Shown here one piece after another: positions 1 to 9,849 of a stretch of DNA of 64,000 bases. Position numbers and translations under genes: made by a program. This DNA is from Vibrio variabilis. Lineage in GTDB: Bacteria > Pseudomonadota > Gammaproteobacteria > Enterobacterales > Vibrionaceae. The stretch covers positions 62,001-126,000 of the forward strand of contig NZ_JYJK01000078.1 in NCBI RefSeq assembly GCF_003263785.1. The letters run 5' to 3'. Every line of letters starts with the position of its first letter. The stretch's first letter is position 1. Under the pieces are notes generated by a model that was not told the origin of the DNA, made no database searches, and was given only the letters and a program-made list of their open reading frames with translations.

Positions 1-195
1 TTCCCTGAAGGTGTTCAGTGGGGCGAAGACGAAGATGATGTCGCTAAGATGGTGATTGGTATCGCGGCGCAAGGTGATGAACATATTCAAGTTATCACGG
101 CGATTACGAATTCACTTGATGACGACGAAGCTGTCGAATGTTTGAAGTCTACCACTGATGCTGAAGATGTCCTTCGCATCCTAAGTGGTAAGTAG
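1..195 (+). CDS. mtlA: PTS mannitol transporter EIICBA, C-terminal end only
   Basis: This is the last 64 codons of a gene that begins before the window. The peptide begins FPEGVQWGEDEDDVAKMVIG and ends RILSGK, which matches the end of the EIIA domain of mannitol PTS permeases. That domain carries phosphate from HPr to the EIIB domain while mannitol is imported as mannitol-1-phosphate. The phosphorylated histidine lies upstream of the window edge. A strong terminator follows, then mtlD on the same strand, the usual Vibrio mtlA-mtlD-mtlR order. The call rests on the context as much as on the short peptide. Confidence 0.85.
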   Translation, partial: FPEGVQWGEDEDDVAKMVIGIAAQGDEHIQVITAITNSLDDDEAVECLKSTTDAEDVLRILSGK

Positions 196-246
196 CAGAA
201 ATGGTGATGATCACCTTGGCTTTGAGTCATAGCTCCTAAGTGAAAC

Positions 247-280
247 GAGACCAACAGCCCCCTTGTTGGTCTCATTTTTG
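247..280 (+). terminator. Rho-independent terminator after mtlA
   Basis: Perfect 10-bp arms GAGACCAACA and TGTTGGTCTC with a short loop are followed by ATTTTTG. It lies between mtlA and mtlD, so part of mtlD transcription may depend on read-through or on its own promoter. Confidence 0.85.
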
Positions 281-326
281 ATTTTTTCTTTTTCTTTTTT
301 TAATGAGTTATTTAGGAAGACGTCTT

Positions 327-1474
327 ATGAAAGCATTACATTTTGGCGCAGGTAATATCGGTCGTGGCTTTATCGGAAAACTACTTGCAGATGCAGGCAT
401 TCACGTAACATTTGCTGATGTCAACGAAACCGTAGTTAACGCTCTGATTGAACGTCAGTCCTACCCGGTAAAAATTGTTGGTGAAGATGTAGTAGTCGAA
501 GAAGTGACAAACGTCACTGCAGTTAACTCGACCAGCAGCGACATTATCGACCTTATCGCTAACGTAGAGTTGGTTACGACAGCAGTCGGTCCGACAGTAT
601 TGAAGATCATCTCTAAGTCTGTCGCACAAGGTATTGAAAAGCGCGCAGCGAATGGCAATACAGCGCCCCTTAACATCATGCATGCGAGAACATGGTACGC
701 GGCACTAGCCAGCTAAAAGCGATGATTTTTGAGCACCTTTCAGACGATGTTCAAGCGTTTGCTGAGGCAAACATTGGCTTCGTTGATTCTGCAGTAGACC
801 GTATCGTACCGCCGGCAGAAGAAGGTGAAACGGATCCACTAGCGGTAACGGTTGAAACGTTTAGCGAGTGGATCGTCGATCAAACTCAGTTTGTAGGTGA
901 CATCCCGGCAATTAAAGGCATGGAATGCACTGATAACCTAATGGCATTCGTTGAGCGTAAACTTTTCACGCTTAACACAGGGCACCTGATCACAGCTTAC
1001 CTTGGTGTACTAGCGGGTCACGAAACCATTAAAGATTCTATTGAAGATGAAGCAATCCGTGCAGATGTCACTGCAGCAATGCAAGAGAGTGGTGAAGTAT
1101 TGATCCGTCGCTACGGTTTTGATGCGGATGCACACGCTAAATACATTCAAAAGATTCTAGGTCGTTTTGCAAACCCATACCTACGCGATGAAGTTGACCG
1201 TGTTGGTCGTCAGCCTATTCGTAAGCTAAGTCCACAAGATCGCTTGATTAAGCCTCTTAACGGTACGCTAGAATATGGATTGCCGAATGGTCATCTACTT
1301 AAAGGTATCGCTGCAGCATTCCTTTACAAAAACGACGATGACCCACAAGCGGTTGAGCTTCAAGCTATGTTTGCAGAACAAGGATTCGAAAAAACATTGG
1401 CTCACTATTCAGAGCTGAATGTTGACTCAGAAATTGTTACACTAGCGCACGAAGCGTATTTAGCGCTCAAATGA
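327..1474 (+). CDS. mtlD: Mannitol-1-phosphate 5-dehydrogenase (one-base frameshift)
   Basis: Oxidises mannitol-1-phosphate to fructose-6-phosphate with NAD in the cytoplasm, the step after MtlA. The start is the ATG at 327 after an AGGAAG ribosome site. The N-terminus [17 protein letters not shown] carries the Rossmann GxGxxGRG motif. The frame breaks near 678: the text reads aacatcatgcatgc where aacatcattgcatgc would give [16 protein letters not shown], the conserved family stretch. With that base restored the protein is 382 residues, the length of E. coli MtlD. The lost base lies in a TT run and looks like a sequencing error. Confidence 0.93.
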
Positions 1475-1485
1475 TTCAAGCTGTT

Positions 1486-1514
1486 GGTGCCACGCAAGTG
1501 GCACCCTTTGTTTT
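1486..1514 (+). terminator. Terminator or attenuator between mtlD and mtlR
   Basis: Arms GGTGCCAC and GTGGCACC with loop GCAA are followed by CTTTGTTTT, starting 12 bases after the mtlD stop. It would reduce mtlR transcription relative to mtlD. It also argues against an mtlR start upstream of it. Confidence 0.75.
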
Positions 1515-1524
1515 AAGAGATGTT

Positions 1525-2058
1525 ATGCCACTGCACCCGCCCAATGAAACTGAACTATTAGAAGCTCTGTCCGAAGCTAAGGACGCGAGTGAGTGTCTTA
1601 TGGCCGCTTATGATGCTATAGACGACACTCTGGATACTCTTATCAATAGTATTTTTCATAAAGACGACTATGCAGTGAAGTATGTTGTCGATCCCCTTCT
1701 CACCAGTGATGGTCCTTTAGGTGACATTCTAGTTCGCGCTAAACTGCTCCTCGGTCTTGGCGTCATATCTAAAGAAGTGTTCGATGACATCGATATTTTT
1801 GTCACCTTGAGAGAGTGGACAAAGCACCAAGAAAACAAGGTCAGCTTTACTGAAGTCGACGTTTTATTCGAGCTGAATAAAATCAGTGCCATTCAAAAGA
1901 TGATGCCGATCGAATACGACGACAGTATGACCGCTGGCCTTGACGAAGTGATGCTGGAGATGTTTTTAGAGCGTCACTACCAACGAGTGAAATCTACCAT
2001 CATCCTTGCTATCACCGAAATGGTGAGCACACTTTGCCGAGACAACCCACTTGTCTGA
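1525..2058 (+). CDS. mtlR: Mannitol operon repressor MtlR
   Basis: MtlR-family protein (177 residues), known in enterobacteria and Vibrio as a negative regulator of the mannitol operon. It has no classical helix-turn-helix. The segment FHKDDYAVKYVVDPLL is a hallmark of the family. I chose the ATG at 1525 (MPLHPPNETELLE), preceded by AAGAGA, because an in-frame start at 1471 would place the mtlD terminator hairpin inside the coding region. The gene follows mtlD on the same strand and is closed by its own terminator. Confidence 0.88.
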   Translation: MPLHPPNETELLEALSEAKDASECLMAAYDAIDDTLDTLINSIFHKDDYAVKYVVDPLLTSDGPLGDILVRAKLLLGLGVISKEVFDDIDIFVTLREWTKHQENKVSFTEVDVLFELNKISAIQKMMPIEYDDSMTAGLDEVMLEMFLERHYQRVKSTIILAITEMVSTLCRDNPLV

Positions 2059-2067
2059 TTGATAATC

Positions 2068-2098
2068 GCCCCAATGCTTAATCCGCTTGGGGCTTTTT
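2068..2098 (+). terminator. Rho-independent terminator after mtlR
   Basis: GCCCCAA and TTGGGGC arms are followed by TTTTT, ten bases after the mtlR stop. Confidence 0.9.
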
Positions 2099-2147
2099 GT
2101 AACTCCTTTCTTATCCTTCGCGTCAATTTTCATCTTTTCTTATCTTT

Positions 2148-2166
2148 AAGTTTTGAAACGAAACTT
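2148..2166 (+). promoter_or_regulatory. Candidate DeoR-family operator, upstream copy
   Basis: AAGTTTTGAAACGAAACTT has inverted arms AAGTTT/AAACTT around a GAAACGAAA core, typical of DeoR-family operators. A second copy lies at 2265. Both precede the DeoR-type gene at 2287, which suggests autoregulation and control of glmS. Confidence 0.55.
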
Positions 2167-2264
2167 TTTTGTTCAAATAAACACCAGTCAAACCGTGTCT
2201 TAGAAATAATACAGTCAATTCCTTGCGGTATAACTTACGTTGTGAAATAATTTTCGCATTAGTT

Positions 2265-2283
2265 AAGTTTTGAAGCGAAAGTT
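2265..2283 (+). promoter_or_regulatory. Candidate DeoR-family operator, start-proximal copy
   Basis: AAGTTTTGAAGCGAAAGTT differs at two positions from the copy at 2148 and ends four bases before the GTG start of the regulator. Binding here would block translation-start-proximal transcription. Confidence 0.5.
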
Positions 2284-2286
2284 AAA

Positions 2287-3054
2287 GTGAGAAAACGTAA
2301 TACTCAGGTTAGACGTCATTCTATTGCCCAGCTTGTACAAGAGCGTGGTGAAGTCAGTGTTGAAGAGCTATCGGCACTCTTCGATACCTCTGAGGTGACA
2401 ATTCGAAAAGACCTTACTTCGCTTGAGAAAAACGGTCAGCTGCTACGTCGCTATGGCGGTGCGGTTTCGCTTCCACAAGAGGCGGTGGACGAAATACTGA
2501 ATGAGTCAGTCGCTACCTCTGAAACGAAAGATAAGATCGCCGAAGCCGCTGTCGCTTTAATTAACGATCACTACCGTATTGTGATCGACTGCGGTAGCAC
2601 AACCGGCGCTTTGGTTTCTCGCTTGGGGAATAAAAAAGGATTGGTTGTGATGACCAACTCTCTTTCTCTTGCTAATGCGATCAACGAGCTGGAAAACGAA
2701 CCTACTCTGCTGATGACCGGTGGTACTTGGGATGCCCATTCCGAGTCTTTCCAAGGCAAGGTTGCCGAATCCGTTCTGCGTTCTTACGATTTTGACCAGT
2801 TGTTTATCGGTGCAGATGGCGTCGACTTAGCTCGCGGTACAACGACGTTTAACGAGTTAATTGGCCTAAGTAATGTGATGGCCGAAGTCGCTCGCGAAGT
2901 GATCGTCATGATTGAATCCGAGAAAATTGGCCGAAAAATTCCTAATCTAGAATTAGCGTGGGATGCCATTGATGTGCTGGTGACCGATCAAGGCTTAACA
3001 AAAGAGCAAAAAGCTCAAATTGAATCTAATGGCGTAAAGGTGATTTGCGCTTAA
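2287..3054 (+). CDS. DeoR/GlpR-family transcriptional regulator upstream of glmS
   Basis: A 255-residue DeoR-family repressor with GTG start. An N-terminal winged helix-turn-helix (about residues 6-60, including VSVEELSALFDTSEVTIRKDL) is followed by a sugar-phosphate sensor domain with the family's DCGSTT motif near residue 98. These proteins respond to phosphorylated sugars. It lies 72 bases upstream of glmS on the same strand, the arrangement found in Vibrio, so it probably controls glucosamine-6-phosphate synthesis. The ligand is not shown by the sequence. Two operator-like repeats precede it. Confidence 0.88.
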   Translation: MRKRNTQVRRHSIAQLVQERGEVSVEELSALFDTSEVTIRKDLTSLEKNGQLLRRYGGAVSLPQEAVDEILNESVATSETKDKIAEAAVALINDHYRIVIDCGSTTGALVSRLGNKKGLVVMTNSLSLANAINELENEPTLLMTGGTWDAHSESFQGKVAESVLRSYDFDQLFIGADGVDLARGTTTFNELIGLSNVMAEVAREVIVMIESEKIGRKIPNLELAWDAIDVLVTDQGLTKEQKAQIESNGVKVICA

Positions 3055-3126
3055 ACGAATTCTCCCTCTTTTATTGACTTGCTTGCGTTCATAGAGGGAA
3101 ACAGAAACTAATAATGGAGAATTGAT

Positions 3127-4958
3127 ATGTGTGGAATCGTAGGTGCGGTAGCACAACGAGACGTAGCAGAAATTTTGGTAGAGGGTCTACGCCGTCTGGA
3201 GTACCGTGGATATGATTCAGCGGGTGTAGCCGTTGTTGATGCAAATCTGGAGCTTAAGCGCGTTCGCGTCTAGGTAAGGTACAAGAGCTTGCTGATGCAG
3301 TTGATGCACAAGATGTGACTGGCGGTACAGGTATCGCACACACTCGCTGGGCAACGCACGGTGAACCTTCTGAAGCCAATGCTCACCCACACGTATCTGG
3401 CGATATCGCTGTTGTCCACAATGGCATCATCGAGAACCACGAAGAACTGCGTGCTTTGCTTCAAGAGCGCGGTTACGTGTTCCAATCTCAAACGGATACT
3501 GAAGTTATCGCCCACCTTGTCGAATGGGAACGTCGCACATCAGAAACTCTGGTTGAAGCGCTGCAAAAAACAGCAGCCCAGCTAGACGGTGCTTACGGTA
3601 CAGTAGTTGTTGACCGTAAAGACCCAAGCCGCATCGTTGCTGCTCGTTCTGGTAGCCCAATCGTTATCGGTTTTGGTGTTGGTGAAAACTTCCTAGCTTC
3701 TGACCAACTTGCGCTTCTTAGCGTGACTCGTCGCTTCATGTACCTAGAAGAAGGGGATGTGGCAGAGATCACTCGCCGCGAAGTTAAGGTGCTTGATGTT
3801 CAAGGCAATCCAGTCGAACGTGAAATCACCGAATCGAACGCAGAACATGATGCAGGTGACAAGGGTCAATACCGTCACTTCATGCAAAAAGAGATCTTCG
3901 AGCAGCCGCGCGCACTAATCAACACAATGGAAGGTCGTATCACGGATAAAGCGGTAGTGACTGAAGCGATCGGTGTGAACGCGGTTGATATCCTTAAGAA
4001 GGTTGAACACGTACAAATCATCGCATGTGGTACGTCATATAACTCTGGCATGGCGGCTCGCTACTGGTTTGAATCTATCGCTGGCGTAAGCTGTGACGTA
4101 GAAATCGCGTCTGAGTTCCGTTACCGTGACTTCGTTGTGCGTCCAAACAGCCTACTTGTGACCCTTTCACAGTCTGGCGAAACAGCCGATACGCTAGCAG
4201 CCCTTCGTCTTGCGAAAGAGAAAGGCTACATGTCTGCAATGACCATCTGTAACGTAGCGGGTTCATCTCTGGTTCGCGAATCTGACTTTGCATTCATGAC
4301 TCGCGCAGGTACTGAAATCGGTGTTGCTTCAACCAAAGCCTTCACTACTCAGCTAGCAGCGATGCTGATGATGGTTGTGTCTATCGCTCGCCTTCAAGGC
4401 CGTATGACATCAGAGCGCGAAGCAGAAATCGTGAAGTCATTGCACGAACTGCCTGCAAACATCGAGAAAGCACTGGCGTTCGACAAAGAAATCGAAGCTC
4501 TGGCAACAGATTTCGCCGACAAGCACCACACACTATTCTTAGGTCGTGGCGAGTACTACCCAATCGCGATGGAAGCGTCTCTAAAACTCAAAGAGATCTC
4601 TTACATCCACGCTGAAGCATACGCAGCAGGTGAACTTAAGCACGGTCCTCTAGCGCTTATCGATGCGGACATGCCGGTCGTTGTTGTAGCCCCAACCAAC
4701 GATCTGCTAGAAAAGCTTAAGTCAAACATCGAAGAAGTACGTGCACGTGGTGGTCTACTGTATGTATTTGCAGATGAGAAAGCAGGTTTCGAAGGCGACG
4801 AAAACATGAAGATCATCCAAATGCCTCATGTCGACGACATCATCGCGCCAATCTACTACACAGTGCCAATGCAACTGCTGTCTTACCACGTAGCGCTTAT
4901 CAAAGGCACTGACGTTGACCAACCACGTAACCTAGCGAAAGCGGTAACGGTTGAGTAA
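3127..4958 (+). CDS. glmS: Glutamine--fructose-6-phosphate aminotransferase (one-base frameshift)
   Basis: Makes glucosamine-6-phosphate from fructose-6-phosphate and glutamine, the first committed step to peptidoglycan and LPS amino sugars. The N-terminus [20 protein letters not shown] has the catalytic Cys2 of class II glutamine amidotransferases. Two SIS isomerase domains follow, with CGTSYNSG and SQSGETADT, and the protein ends NLAKAVTVE. The frame breaks near 3268: cgcgtctaggt should read cgccgtctaggt (RRLGKVQEL). Restored length is 610 residues, as in other Vibrio. The gene is essential in most bacteria, so the break is best read as a sequencing error. Confidence 0.95.
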
Positions 4959-5031
4959 TGGCTCTTAATGTCGGAAGGCGGACATTAAAGATTAGAACTC
5001 GATAATAGAGTTTTGGGGTGTCTTACTAAAG

Positions 5032-5066
5032 TGGCAGCGTTCTCACCGAGGCGCTGCCATTTTTAT
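5032..5066 (+). terminator. Rho-independent terminator after glmS
   Basis: TGGCAGCG and CGCTGCCA arms are followed by TTTTTAT. A smaller hairpin (AATGTC/GACATT) lies at 4968-4987, just after the glmS stop. Confidence 0.85.
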
Positions 5067-5261
5067 ATTTAAAAATTCCTGATCAAATTTATAGTAAACG
5101 CTCATTTAGGCGTAGTGTGGTTTGGCTAGCTACTTAGCCTGATAACAAAAAAGAAAAAGAAGATTAAGTAACTTATAAATATTATGCAGGCAGGTAAATA
5201 CTTCATTATCACTCCTCATGTTTGTAAGTTAATTATGAATAGACTGCGGAGTATTGAATAG

Positions 5262-5276
5262 GAATTAGAGAAATTC
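5262..5276 (+). promoter_or_regulatory. Near-palindrome GAATTAGAGAAATTC, copy 1
   Basis: GAATT-AGAGA-AATTC, about 120 bases before the esterase ATG. Further copies lie at 9721, 16439, 19440 and 19485, all in promoter regions of the 5-20 kb block. The 5067-5396 gap shows no other feature. Confidence 0.5.
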
Positions 5277-5396
5277 ATTCTTGAAGGAGATGTGAACAAA
5301 TTTGAATTACAGTAATTCATAGTCTGTTTGATTTTTAGAGCGAATAATAGCCGCACAATAACCAATGTTGGTTTGCATGTTCAATCTGGAGTCACG

Positions 5397-6440
5397 ATGA
5401 AAAAGAAATTATTGCGCACACTTATCCCTACTTTGTTTTTGAGCTTATCCACTAGCTCAGTCCTTGCCTCTATCACTATGAATGAGCGAACAATACCGAC
5501 CCCTGTGGGAGTTTCGTCAGAGTTTGCTCAAATTTTAGAGAACAGAACGGTTCCAGCCCCATTGCCAGTGCCGACTAACACAGAAGAATGGTTAACGCTG
5601 CAGACCCAGTTTGATGCGCCAGGAATCGAAGTTACCCATAAAGCACTAGAGCGTTCGGGTGTGACTTATGAAACAAAACAAATCGCCGGTGTTGATATAT
5701 TCTTGGTGACTCCAAAGAATGTCGCACCAGAGTACAAAGATAAATGGTTAGTTCACATTCATGGTGGGGCATTCGTTTTCGGTGGTGGCGAGGCTGCGCT
5801 GCGTGAGGCGATATGGGTTGCTAATGGGCTTGGAGCACAGGTGATTTCTATTGATTACCGTCAACCACCTTTACACCCATTCCCTGCCGCAGTGGATGAT
5901 GCAGTCGCCGTTTGGAAAGAGTTGATTAAGACTCAGTCGCCAGAGTTAACGGCAATGTTTGGGACATCGGCTGGCGGTAATTTGACCCTCGCCACTACCC
6001 TTAAACTTCAAGAATTAGGGCTTCCAACACCAGGTGCTTTGTTTGCAGGAACGCCTGCTGTGGATTTGAAAGAAACATCGGATTCTTGGCTAACGCTTCA
6101 AGGGCTTGATCCTCTTGGTCAGCGAGCTGGGATGATTGATGGAACATTTGAACTTTATGCTGGCGGGGAGCCTCTAGATAACCCAATTATTTCGCCGATT
6201 TATGCCGAGATCAAAGAGTTTCCACCAACGATATTCATCTCGGGTACTCGTGACCTTTTGCTCAGCGACACGGTTCGAATGCATCGCCTTTTACGCAGCG
6301 CAAATGTAGAAACTGATCTTCATATCTATGATGGGCAATCTCATGGTGATTATATGAATAGCCTCTTATTTGATATGCCAGAGTCAGATGACGCACTTAA
6401 TGAACTCAGGAAATTTTTTAATCAGCACATCAACTATTAG
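5397..6440 (+). CDS. Exported alpha/beta hydrolase, HSL-type esterase
   Basis: A 347-residue hydrolase of the hormone-sensitive-lipase group (alpha/beta hydrolase fold 3). A signal peptide (KKK followed by a hydrophobic run ending SVLA, about residues 1-24) sends it to the periplasm or outside. HGG at about 112-114 forms the oxyanion hole, GTSAGG holds the nucleophile Ser181, and GTRDLLLSD and DGQSHGDYM supply the Asp and His. The ATG at 5397 was chosen because it starts the signal peptide. The substrate is unknown. The gene stands alone with a candidate operator 120 bases upstream. Confidence 0.85.
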   Translation: MKKKLLRTLIPTLFLSLSTSSVLASITMNERTIPTPVGVSSEFAQILENRTVPAPLPVPTNTEEWLTLQTQFDAPGIEVTHKALERSGVTYETKQIAGVDIFLVTPKNVAPEYKDKWLVHIHGGAFVFGGGEAALREAIWVANGLGAQVISIDYRQPPLHPFPAAVDDAVAVWKELIKTQSPELTAMFGTSAGGNLTLATTLKLQELGLPTPGALFAGTPAVDLKETSDSWLTLQGLDPLGQRAGMIDGTFELYAGGEPLDNPIISPIYAEIKEFPPTIFISGTRDLLLSDTVRMHRLLRSANVETDLHIYDGQSHGDYMNSLLFDMPESDDALNELRKFFNQHINY

Positions 6441-6504
6441 GGGCTGTTGATCTTTCGCTGACAATTATTCACAGGGATGTGGCTTCTCATTTTAGGAGGC
6501 TGTG

Positions 6505-6657
6505 ATGACCAATATTTTCGCTTCTGTTTTCAGATGCATCGTTACGTTATTGCATGCAAGCTACCATTATTCTCAGCATCAATCCTTATCTGATCATACA
6601 TATTCAATAGCTCCGCTGATGGAATTATCCGAACAGACTATCGGGAGAAAAGGGTGA
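6505..6657 (+). CDS. 50-residue small protein, translationally coupled to mscS
   Basis: An ATG at 6505 follows a strong TAGGAGG ribosome site and opens a 50-codon frame (MTNIFASVFRCIVTLLHASY at the start, SEQTIGRKG at the end). Its TGA overlaps the GTG start of the downstream channel gene by two bases, the layout of a coupled leader or partner gene. The N-terminal 20 residues are hydrophobic and the rest is rich in His and Ser. I do not recognise a family. The ribosome site and coupling support a real gene. Confidence 0.55.
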   Translation: MTNIFASVFRCIVTLLHASYHYSQHQSLSDHTYSIAPLMELSEQTIGRKG

Positions 6658-8448
6658 CTAGAGTTCTATTCAAAACATTACTTGGGTTGTGCTTAGCGAT
6701 ATTCAGTGCATTAGTGGTTTCAAGCACAACCCTTGAGCTATCTGATACCTCTAGCCCTAACCAAACGCTAGCCAGCTTCATGCGAAACTCAAGCATTGTC
6801 ATTGAGCACTGGCAGCAAGAGTCCCTACATTTAAAAGAAGCCCAATACGCCTATTCCCAAGTTCAACGAACCATGGATCTTTCTATGGTGCCAAATCGCA
6901 GTAGAACCGTTGTAGTGATGGAAAAAGTGATTTTGCTAAGAGAGCTACTGGATAGAATAGAGCAAGAGACGCTTCAACGCGCCCCTAATCTTGAACAAGT
7001 CGATGAACAAGGTATTGAACACTGGCGTTTTGGAAATACGGAAATCGTCATTTCACGTCAGATGGAAGGGGAGCGTAGGGATCAGTTTCTGTTTAGTTCT
7101 AATACTATTCAAAGCTTAGCTCGTTGGTATCGGACGATGTCAGCGTCGCCCTATTATGTAGAAAAGCGCCCCGATTATTATCAGGAGTTTCTGATTAGCC
7201 CTGGACCGCTTTTCTCCAAGCAGCTCATCCAATCTTTACCCCAGTCGTTTAATAGGCTCCATGGCTCTTTGCCTTATGGCAATGGTTTGCTCTTGCTGGA
7301 ACACTCATCCTGTGCCGATTGCTAATAAAGGTCAGTTTTCATATGGGGGATCGTTGGAACTTGCGCTGGGAGAGCAGAGGGCTTAAGTGGCGGACGGGTA
7401 GATTGTTCTCGCTCGTCGGTGTTGTGAACTTATTATTTATTGCGAGATGGATCATTGACGATGGTGTTTGGATTACAGGGGGCGTTTACCAACTGTTCAC
7501 CACGGCGTTTTTGCTTGCTCAGTTTTTCTTTGTATCATGGTTGATCATGGCGATTTTTAACTATTTCGCCGACATATACGCGTTTAAAAAGCATAAAGGA
7601 AAGCATGTTGATTCATCATTGATCACAGTACTCGCTCGCATTTTTGGCGGCCTTACCATTGTTATTCTTGGCATTTATGTAATTGAGTTTATGGGTTTTT
7701 CTATCTCTCCAATTCTTGCTGGTTTAGGTGTTGGTGGCTTGGCCGTAGCGTTAGCGATTCGTCTATATTGGAAAACGTTATTAATGGTTTAACCCTGTAT
7801 GCGGATGGTGGTGTGAAACTCGGAGAATTTTGTCGCTATGGGGATAAACTTGGCACTATTGAGAGCATTGGTTTGCGGTCGACTCGTGTTCGGACGCTAG
7901 AGCGTTCTTTGATTACTATCCCTAATTCTGAGTTTGCCAATATGGAAATTGATAACTTGGAGCGAAGAGATAAAAGACGCATGGAGCATGTCATTCGACT
8001 TCGTTCAGAAACAACACTCGAGCAGCTAAGGGTGCTCATTGTCAGCATTCGTCGCTTATTATTACAGCACCCAATGATAGAAGAAGAACCAGTGCGAGTT
8101 CGATTGATGGGAGTAGGCGAATACTCTATTAATATCAATATGATGGCTTATATCAGCTGTCGTGATCATGAGGAGTTCATGGCGGTGCAAGAAGACATTT
8201 TGTTTTCTATGCTGACTCAGGTTGAAAGTGTTGGCGCGAAGATCGCCCATTCTACGCAGTATCAGTTGTTCGATAAGGTATCGGCAGACAATCAAGAACA
8301 AAAAAGGAAAGCGGAGCAGGTGGTTGCCCAATGGCATGAAGACCAAGCTTTCCCGTTTCCTGATTTTAGTTACGAGTACAAGTATGAGATTAAAAATACC
8401 ATTATGTATCCGGCGGCAACCTCTGCTGTGCGCACTCCCTCTGCTTAA
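6654..8448 (+). CDS. MscS-family mechanosensitive channel (two frameshifts)
   Basis: Restored to about 598 residues this is a large MscS-family inner-membrane channel that releases solutes on hypo-osmotic shock. A signal/TM segment and a periplasmic domain (residues 1-200) are followed by several TM helices (WLFALWQWFALAGTLILC and later). The pore helix reads SPILAGLGVGGLAVALAI, then LENVINGLTLYAD starts the beta domain. Two single missing bases explain the breaks: near 7260 (NRL then PWLFALW) and near 7771 (attcgtct for attcagtct, giving AIQSILENV). The GTG start at 6654 is preceded by GGAG and overlaps the stop of the small ORF. Confidence 0.88.
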
Positions 8449-8482
8449 AGCAGCCTCAGACACCTTAACCTATAGACACTGT

Positions 8483-8515
8483 GCCCCTAAAACGACTATA
8501 TATCGGTTTAGGGGC
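8483..8515. terminator. Hairpin between convergent mscS and lysR
   Basis: GCCCCTAAAACGA pairs with TCGGTTTAGGGGC. It sits 35 bases after mscS and 50 bases from the end of the opposing lysR gene. There is no clear T-run, so it may be a bidirectional, partly factor-dependent terminator. Confidence 0.5.
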
Positions 8516-8564
8516 CGGATCTTATAGTTAAGAGTTTTTTAATTGACGCCATAAATCCTGCTCG

Positions 8565-9496
8565 CTATCGACCGTCAGGTTGAACAACACTATTAAAGTA
8601 GCTCTGCATGGTTTGATGTAATAGTTGGTGTAGTGGAAAGCCTCTCTTCGATTGAAGGTAGCCGCCCTCAATACCAATTTGGCGCATTGCTTTTGGCAAG
8701 TTGGGTAATGGGTAACAGCTTAGTTCCGAATCATCTTCTGTCATAAAACTGCTGCCAAAAGAGAAGGCATCCGAATTTCTGAGCTTGCTTCGTAATACTG
8801 TGAGGCTATGCGTCGCCAGCACAATATTCGCGTTGTAGCCTTTTGATATGTAGAGATCTTCGATTGGAGCACGCTTGGTGTTAATGCCATCAATTAAGAT
8901 TCTTGTGATTGGTAGGTGATGAATATCTTCCCATTCACTGCTTTTACTCAACACCGGGTGATCGTTACGTGCAATTAGGCTCAATTTTACTTCGGTGAGC
9001 TTATGTTGATAGATATCTTGAGGTAAAGGAAAGCCTGAAAGTTGCAATAAATAATCGATTTGTCCATTCAGCACCTCTACCAAGGTTTTTTCTTGCCAGT
9101 AAACTAACTTAAAGCGCGCCTGTGGTAGGGCTTTTTGTAGAACCTTAAAAATCCCTTCTCCATATTGTTCAAGTAGGTATATGTTTAAAGCAATGGTGAC
9201 TTCACCGGTAAATACTTTAGGGTCAAAGTTGTGGTAGGACTCAACCACTTTTATCAAAGGGGAGTACATTTCATCGGCCGCTTCGGCAAGTTTCTCTGCC
9301 AACTCTGAAGCTCAACGCCGTGTGCTTTACGAAGAAAAAGTTGATCGCCAAATGTTTCTCTTAACTTCGCCATCCCTCTGCTGACACTGGTTTGCGATAT
9401 ACCAAGTTTATCTGCAGCGGCATGAGTATTACGAGTTTCGACAACCGCTTTGAGCAACTTGAGCAGATTTAAGTCTAGGTCTTGCAGTTCTTTCAT
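8565..9496 (-). CDS. LysR-family transcriptional regulator (one-base frameshift)
   Basis: A 310-residue LysR-type regulator after restoring one base near 9305, where the frame passes from AHGVEL to ELAEKLAEAADEM. The N-terminus (LDLNLLKLLKAVVETRNTHA, ISQTSVSRGMAKLR) is the winged helix-turn-helix; the rest is the periplasmic-binding-like sensor domain. The effector is unknown. It is divergent from the outer-membrane protein gene at 9850, and the shared intergenic region has a copy of the GAATT-N5-AATTC palindrome, so it is one candidate regulator of the block. Confidence 0.85.
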
Positions 9497-9720
9497 GGGT
9501 TACCTTTTCGCAATGATAGTAGGTGGCATTCTTTAAGAATAAGGGCAATTTCAAATTTTTCAATAGGTTATGTCTGGTATGTAGAACGAGTAATTGATAA
9601 TACTCACAAAAATATAGCATGAAATTGTGGCTAGTATCGCTTAGCGCTGGAGGTGTTGATTATAAGGAGGGGACACTTATTAGAGGCATAATGATAATTG
9701 GTATTTTGAACACCTAATTT

Positions 9721-9735
9721 GAATTTCTCTAATTC
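9721..9735 (-). promoter_or_regulatory. Near-palindrome GAATTAGAGAAATTC, copy 2
   Basis: Reads GAATTTCTCTAATTC on the plus strand; flanks extend the symmetry (ATGAATT on one side). It lies between the divergent lysR (start 9496) and the outer-membrane protein gene (start 9850). Nothing else is seen in this 353-base gap. Confidence 0.5.
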
Positions 9736-9849
9736 ATATAAAATATCAACCACAAAACGTAAAGTAGCGTTATTCAAATAACATACAGGCGATGGATTGC
9801 TCACTGTTTCATGGATGAATTACACATAGAGTAATACAAGAGAGTATCA

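Noticed and set aside
327..1474. Programmed frameshifting in mtlD, glmS, secD and others
   Set aside because: No slippery heptamers with downstream structures, and the breaks are spread over many unrelated genes; missing bases explain them better.
1471..1524. Upstream start for mtlR
   Set aside because: It overlaps the mtlD stop and would put the mtlD terminator hairpin inside the protein.
8062..8463. 133-codon minus-strand frame opposite the MscS C-terminus
   Set aside because: Antisense to conserved channel sequence; no ribosome site or family features.
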